Source: Byssovorax sp.
GTDB taxonomy: Bacteria > Myxococcota_A > Polyangia > Polyangiales > Polyangiaceae
NCBI GenBank assembly: GCA_025362495.1
Contig: JANYGI010000067.1
Coordinates: 1 to 35,036 of the forward strand
DNA length: 35,036 nt
Reading direction: 5' to 3'
This document shows positions 32,844 to 35,036 of the stretch, in pieces. Position 1 is the stretch's first letter; every line of letters starts with the position of its first letter. The notes below the pieces were generated by a model. The model did no database searches. It was not told where the DNA came from and saw only the letters and a program-made list of their open reading frames with translations. Position numbers and translations under genes: made by a program.

Positions 32844-33152
32844 ATGGCCGGGGAAGACGACGACGAAACGCTGATCGCATCGAAGGACTGGCTGCCTCCG
32901 CAGCCGGTGCGCCCCAGGCCCGCTGCGGGCGCGCAGCCGCAAGCGCAAGGCTATCTCGGCGCGGGGCACACGCACCCGATGGCGCCGGTCGCGAACGTTG
33001 TGACGCAGCCGGCGCCGGCGCCGAGCGCGCGGGAGGAGCTGAGCGCGGGCGAAGGGGCCTTCGGGACGCCGCCGTTCGTGATGACGTTTCTCATCGTCTG
33101 TGGCGTGCTGACGGCGCTGGGGTTGATCGCGCTCATCTATCTCGAGATGTGA
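32844..33152 (+). CDS. Small tail-anchored membrane protein
   Basis: 102 residues from ATG 32844; 66 bp after the kinase. The acidic N-terminus 'AGEDDDETLIASKDW' is followed by a Pro/Ala/Gln-rich linker (about 17-75) and one C-terminal membrane helix ('FVMTFLIVCGVLTALGLIAL', about 78-97), ending 'IYLEM'. A tail-anchored shape with the bulk in the cytoplasm. The 'DDDETLIA' start contains a Thr in an acidic setting that could be a substrate for the adjacent kinase, by analogy with acidic FHA-ligand motifs, but this is a guess. No family is recognised. Very short with biased composition, though the membrane helix, clean start and position after the kinase support a real gene. Confidence 0.7.
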   Translation: MAGEDDDETLIASKDWLPPQPVRPRPAAGAQPQAQGYLGAGHTHPMAPVANVVTQPAPAPSAREELSAGEGAFGTPPFVMTFLIVCGVLTALGLIALIYLEM

Positions 33153-33187
33153 ATTCCAGGTAGGGTGACCTCTTTCGGGAGGTCTTC

Positions 33188-33708
33188 ATGAAGGTCTGGA
33201 TCATCGGCGGGCTGGTGTTTGCTGCGGGGATTGCGGCGTGCTCGAATCAGGTGAGCATCACGGCGGAGCACGCGAGTGGGACGCAGGGAGCCGGCGGGCG
33301 GGGTCGATCGGGGTGGGGAGCGGGAGTGGGAGTGGGGCGAGCAGCTCGACGCGGACGGGCGGGCCGGGGCCGGGGTTGACGAGGGTGGTGACGGCAGATA
33401 CGGATATCGGGCAGTACCTGTCGGTCACGACGAACAGCGCGGACCCGACCAACGCCGTGCCAACCAAGGTGGTCGCGGGGCCATTTTTCCTCACTCATGC
33501 GAGCTTTGCTCCTGGTACGGGCGCGAGCATCGTGCAGGGCAGCGACTGCACCGTGCCAGAGGACAAGCACATCCCTGTGGTTCGCGTCATCGCGACGAAC
33601 ATCGCCGACATTCATGGGATCCGGATTCCAGTTCTGGCCGGACAGTCGCTGTGCGGACTCGCTCTGAAGTACGGCCAGATCACCGTGTTCGGCTTCAAGC
33701 CTTATTGA
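33188..33708 (+). pseudogene. Lipoprotein with a frame break in its Gly-rich linker
   Basis: ATG 33188, behind GGGAGG, opens a lipoprotein signal ('MKVWIIGGLVFAAGIAACSN', Cys18 in 'AAC') and continues 'QVSITAEHASGTQGAGG', then meets a stop at 33377. In a neighbouring frame the Gly/Ser linker ('GVGSGSGSGASSST', about 33308-33350) leads into a sensible domain: 'TRVVTADTDIGQYLSVTTNS', 'VAGPFFLTHASFAPGTG', 'DCTVPEDKHIPVVRVIA', 'AGQSLCGLALKYG', ending 'FKPY' at 33708. The change must lie between about 33290 and 33350, in a G-rich tract, and needs one missing base restored; a full product would be about 173 residues. It may be a sequence error, a true mutation, or programmed -1 slippage. The domain is not recognised. 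Confidence 0.7.
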
Positions 33709-33746
33709 CGGGAGTCGCGGCTACCCGGGCTCCTAGCCTCACCGGC

Positions 33747-34394
33747 TCACACGCGGGCGCGCGCCGCGCGGGTGAGCGCGTCGAGCGCTCTCAAGAGCTC
33801 ACCGTAGGAGCGCGAGCGCCGGGACATCGTCGGCGTGAAGGGCAGTGCCTGCGTGAAATCCGGTTGATCGATCGTCGGCTCATAGGGGCGTCCGAGGATA
33901 TTCCGGAGCGGCTTCTTGCAATCGCGGATGCTCTCGATCCCACCCACCTCGAAGGGTGCCCCCGGAGGCACCTTTCCGGCCTTGCGCAGCGCCGCGAGGC
34001 CCGTGAGAAACCATGCCTCGTACTCGCGGTCGGCGATCACCACCTCGATCGGGATGTGCTTTGCAATGGCGCGAGCCCGATCGCGAAGCTCGGGTCCGAG
34101 GCCTTTACGCGCCGATCTCGCGCGCTCGAGGCACTCGTCGTCGGCGTCGAGCAGAACCAGGATGCCGTCGGGGCGCTCGGCCGCGGCCCTCTCGACATAC
34201 GACTCGATTCCGAGGTCCTCGTCGGCGTCGTGCGCACACTTGAGCGCACCCGAGCCAGGGGCGCGAATGGCGAGGTCGGGAGTCTCGAAGTTGTGGTAGC
34301 GCCGGTGTCGGAACCACCGACGGAGAAGGACGGGGACGGCGCGCTCCTCGCCTTGCCCTTCGACGATGGCGAGGATCCGATAGCGGCCCTTCAC
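33747..34394 (-). CDS. DUF4276-family TOPRIM-like protein
   Basis: 215 residues from GTG 34394. The start overlaps the stop of the ATPase gene (GTGA at 34391-34394), so the two are translationally coupled. The order of acidic motifs fits a TOPRIM-type fold: 'LAIVEGQGEERAVPVLLRRW' at the N-terminus (Glu12 as the likely metal residue), then 'DGILVLLDADDECLERA' (Asp-x-Asp-Asp), and 'EVVIADREYEAWFL' (a second acidic cluster). These are the features of DUF4276 proteins, often next to AAA ATPases. TOPRIM domains act in nucleases and topoisomerases; here a DNA- or RNA-cutting effector is inferred, with no proof. The C-terminus holds 'RPYEPTIDQPDFT' and a basic helix. Converges on the frame-broken lipoprotein, 38 bp away. 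Confidence 0.85.
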   Translation of the reverse strand: MKGRYRILAIVEGQGEERAVPVLLRRWFRHRRYHNFETPDLAIRAPGSGALKCAHDADEDLGIESYVERAAAERPDGILVLLDADDECLERARSARKGLGPELRDRARAIAKHIPIEVVIADREYEAWFLTGLAALRKAGKVPPGAPFEVGGIESIRDCKKPLRNILGRPYEPTIDQPDFTQALPFTPTMSRRSRSYGELLRALDALTRAARARV

Positions 34395-35036
34395 GCGCCC
34401 TCGAAGAAATCGCCCTCGACGCGCTCCGGCTGCTCCGCGGTGAAGAGCGAGTTGGTGCGCAGCAGCCGACCTACCGAGCGCGGCGGGCGGCTCATCTCCT
34501 CGGCGCCGGGGCTGAGACGGAAGATCTCGCTCTTACCGTCGTGCCATTCGACGACGCGGATGCGGCCCGCGGTAACCGCAGGGTGACTGAGCGCCTCGGG
34601 GCTGTGCGAGGTGAGGAGGACCTGGCAACGCTCGGTGCTGGCGGCGACGGCGTCGAGCAAGACCGCGAGCGCGGCCGGGTGGACCGAGTCTTCGATCTCG
34701 TCGATGCAGACGATCGCCGGCGCCGGGCGCTGCCGGAGCGCGAGGAGGATGGCGAGGCAACGGAGCGTGCCGTCCGACATATCTCCGATCTCGAAGCGGG
34801 TGGGTGTCTTGCCGCCGCTGCTCTGGAAGAACTGGACGATCCGGCGGCCCGCGGCCGTGCCGGATTTGACCCCTACGAGGCCGGGGGTGATGGCGCCGAG
34901 GTGCCTTGTGATCCAGGCGAGGTCGTCCTTGTTCTTCTCGACGTGCTTGAGGACGTCACCCACGTTGCTGCCATTGCGCGTCAGGAGGCTCGCGGCGCCG
35001 ATGGGCGGCTCGGCGCGGATGGCTGCCGAGGAGAAA
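34391..35036 (-). CDS. AAA/ABC-type ATPase (RecF/SMC-like), C-terminal part
   Basis: About 214 residues are visible; the N-terminus, with Walker A, is beyond the right edge. Coding continues unbroken to the edge ('LLTRNGSNVGDVLKHVEKN'). Seen: ABC-type signature 'MSDGTLRCLAILLALRQR' (the DGT/SDGTLR form), Walker B 'PAIVCIDEIED', and the switch region 'CQVLLTSHSPEALSH'. These define an AAA_21-type ATPase of the family found in OLD, RecF-like and abortive-infection proteins. The C-terminal tail ('LRTNSLFTAEQPERVEGDFF') ends in the overlap with the DUF4276 gene. Together they look like an ATP-driven sensor or regulator plus a TOPRIM effector. The target of the system cannot be deduced. Whether it is complete in the genome needs the sequence beyond 35036. 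Confidence 0.85.
   Translation of the reverse strand, partial: FSSAAIRAEPPIGAASLLTRNGSNVGDVLKHVEKNKDDLAWITRHLGAITPGLVGVKSGTAAGRRIVQFFQSSGGKTPTRFEIGDMSDGTLRCLAILLALRQRPAPAIVCIDEIEDSVHPAALAVLLDAVAASTERCQVLLTSHSPEALSHPAVTAGRIRVVEWHDGKSEIFRLSPGAEEMSRPPRSVGRLLRTNSLFTAEQPERVEGDFFEGA

Overview
The window looks like chromosome of a high-GC (roughly 70%) myxobacterium, most likely a Polyangiales/Sorangium-type genome. The clues are two membrane-anchored eukaryote-like Ser/Thr kinases, a TPR/PEGA family of secreted or anchored proteins, very large Gly-rich lipoproteins, a MYXO-CTERM-like tail (a Cys-Gly-Cys motif, one hydrophobic helix and an Arg-rich end), frequent GTG/TTG starts, and an RdgC-like pair of the myxobacterial type. 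No tRNA, rRNA, CRISPR array or complete insertion sequence was seen.

Left part (1-11.2 kb). The left edge cuts the N-terminus of a type I restriction R-subunit-like gene (minus strand, 1-409). A small helical unknown protein (591-1130) follows, then an intergenic region packed with short hairpins (1154-1408). A kinase (1475-2839) and a secreted TPR protein (2853-3869) form a two-gene unit. Facing it is a four-gene minus-strand run: a Pro/Ala-rich single-pass protein, a TPR-PEGA protein, and two tandem paralogous Gly-rich lipoproteins. Then come a small lipoprotein and tsaD (tRNA t6A synthesis), which ends in a strong hairpin.

Middle (11.2-24.4 kb). A frame-broken MYXO-CTERM protein is followed by a minus-strand run of a small unknown protein, a POT-family transporter and a DUF2231 membrane protein, with ATCAC/GTGAT dyads in between. 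A good sigma70-like promoter with internal dyads starts a plus-strand set: fatty acid desaturase, MerR-type regulator, an RdgC-like protein started by TTG, and its partner. Next are a long inverted repeat, an internally deleted rtcB remnant, an M1 aminopeptidase lipoprotein, and a translationally coupled GNAT/CelD-like acyltransferase plus polysaccharide deacetylase.

Right part (24.4-35.0 kb). A 1681-residue protein joins a degenerate cyclic-nucleotide-binding-like domain, an NTE-type patatin phospholipase and about 16 WD40-like repeats. It lies directly behind a 599-residue membrane-anchored protein. Divergent to these are a second kinase and a tiny tail-anchored protein. A frame-broken lipoprotein follows. 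The right edge holds a translationally coupled AAA-ATPase (partial) and DUF4276/TOPRIM-like pair that resembles ATPase-nuclease defence modules.

The strongest leads for new biology are the NTE/patatin-WD40 protein with its membrane partner, and the AAA-DUF4276 pair. Three genes (11.3, 18.7 and 33.2 kb) have reading frames that can only be joined by a frame change; one, rtcB, has clearly lost its whole middle.
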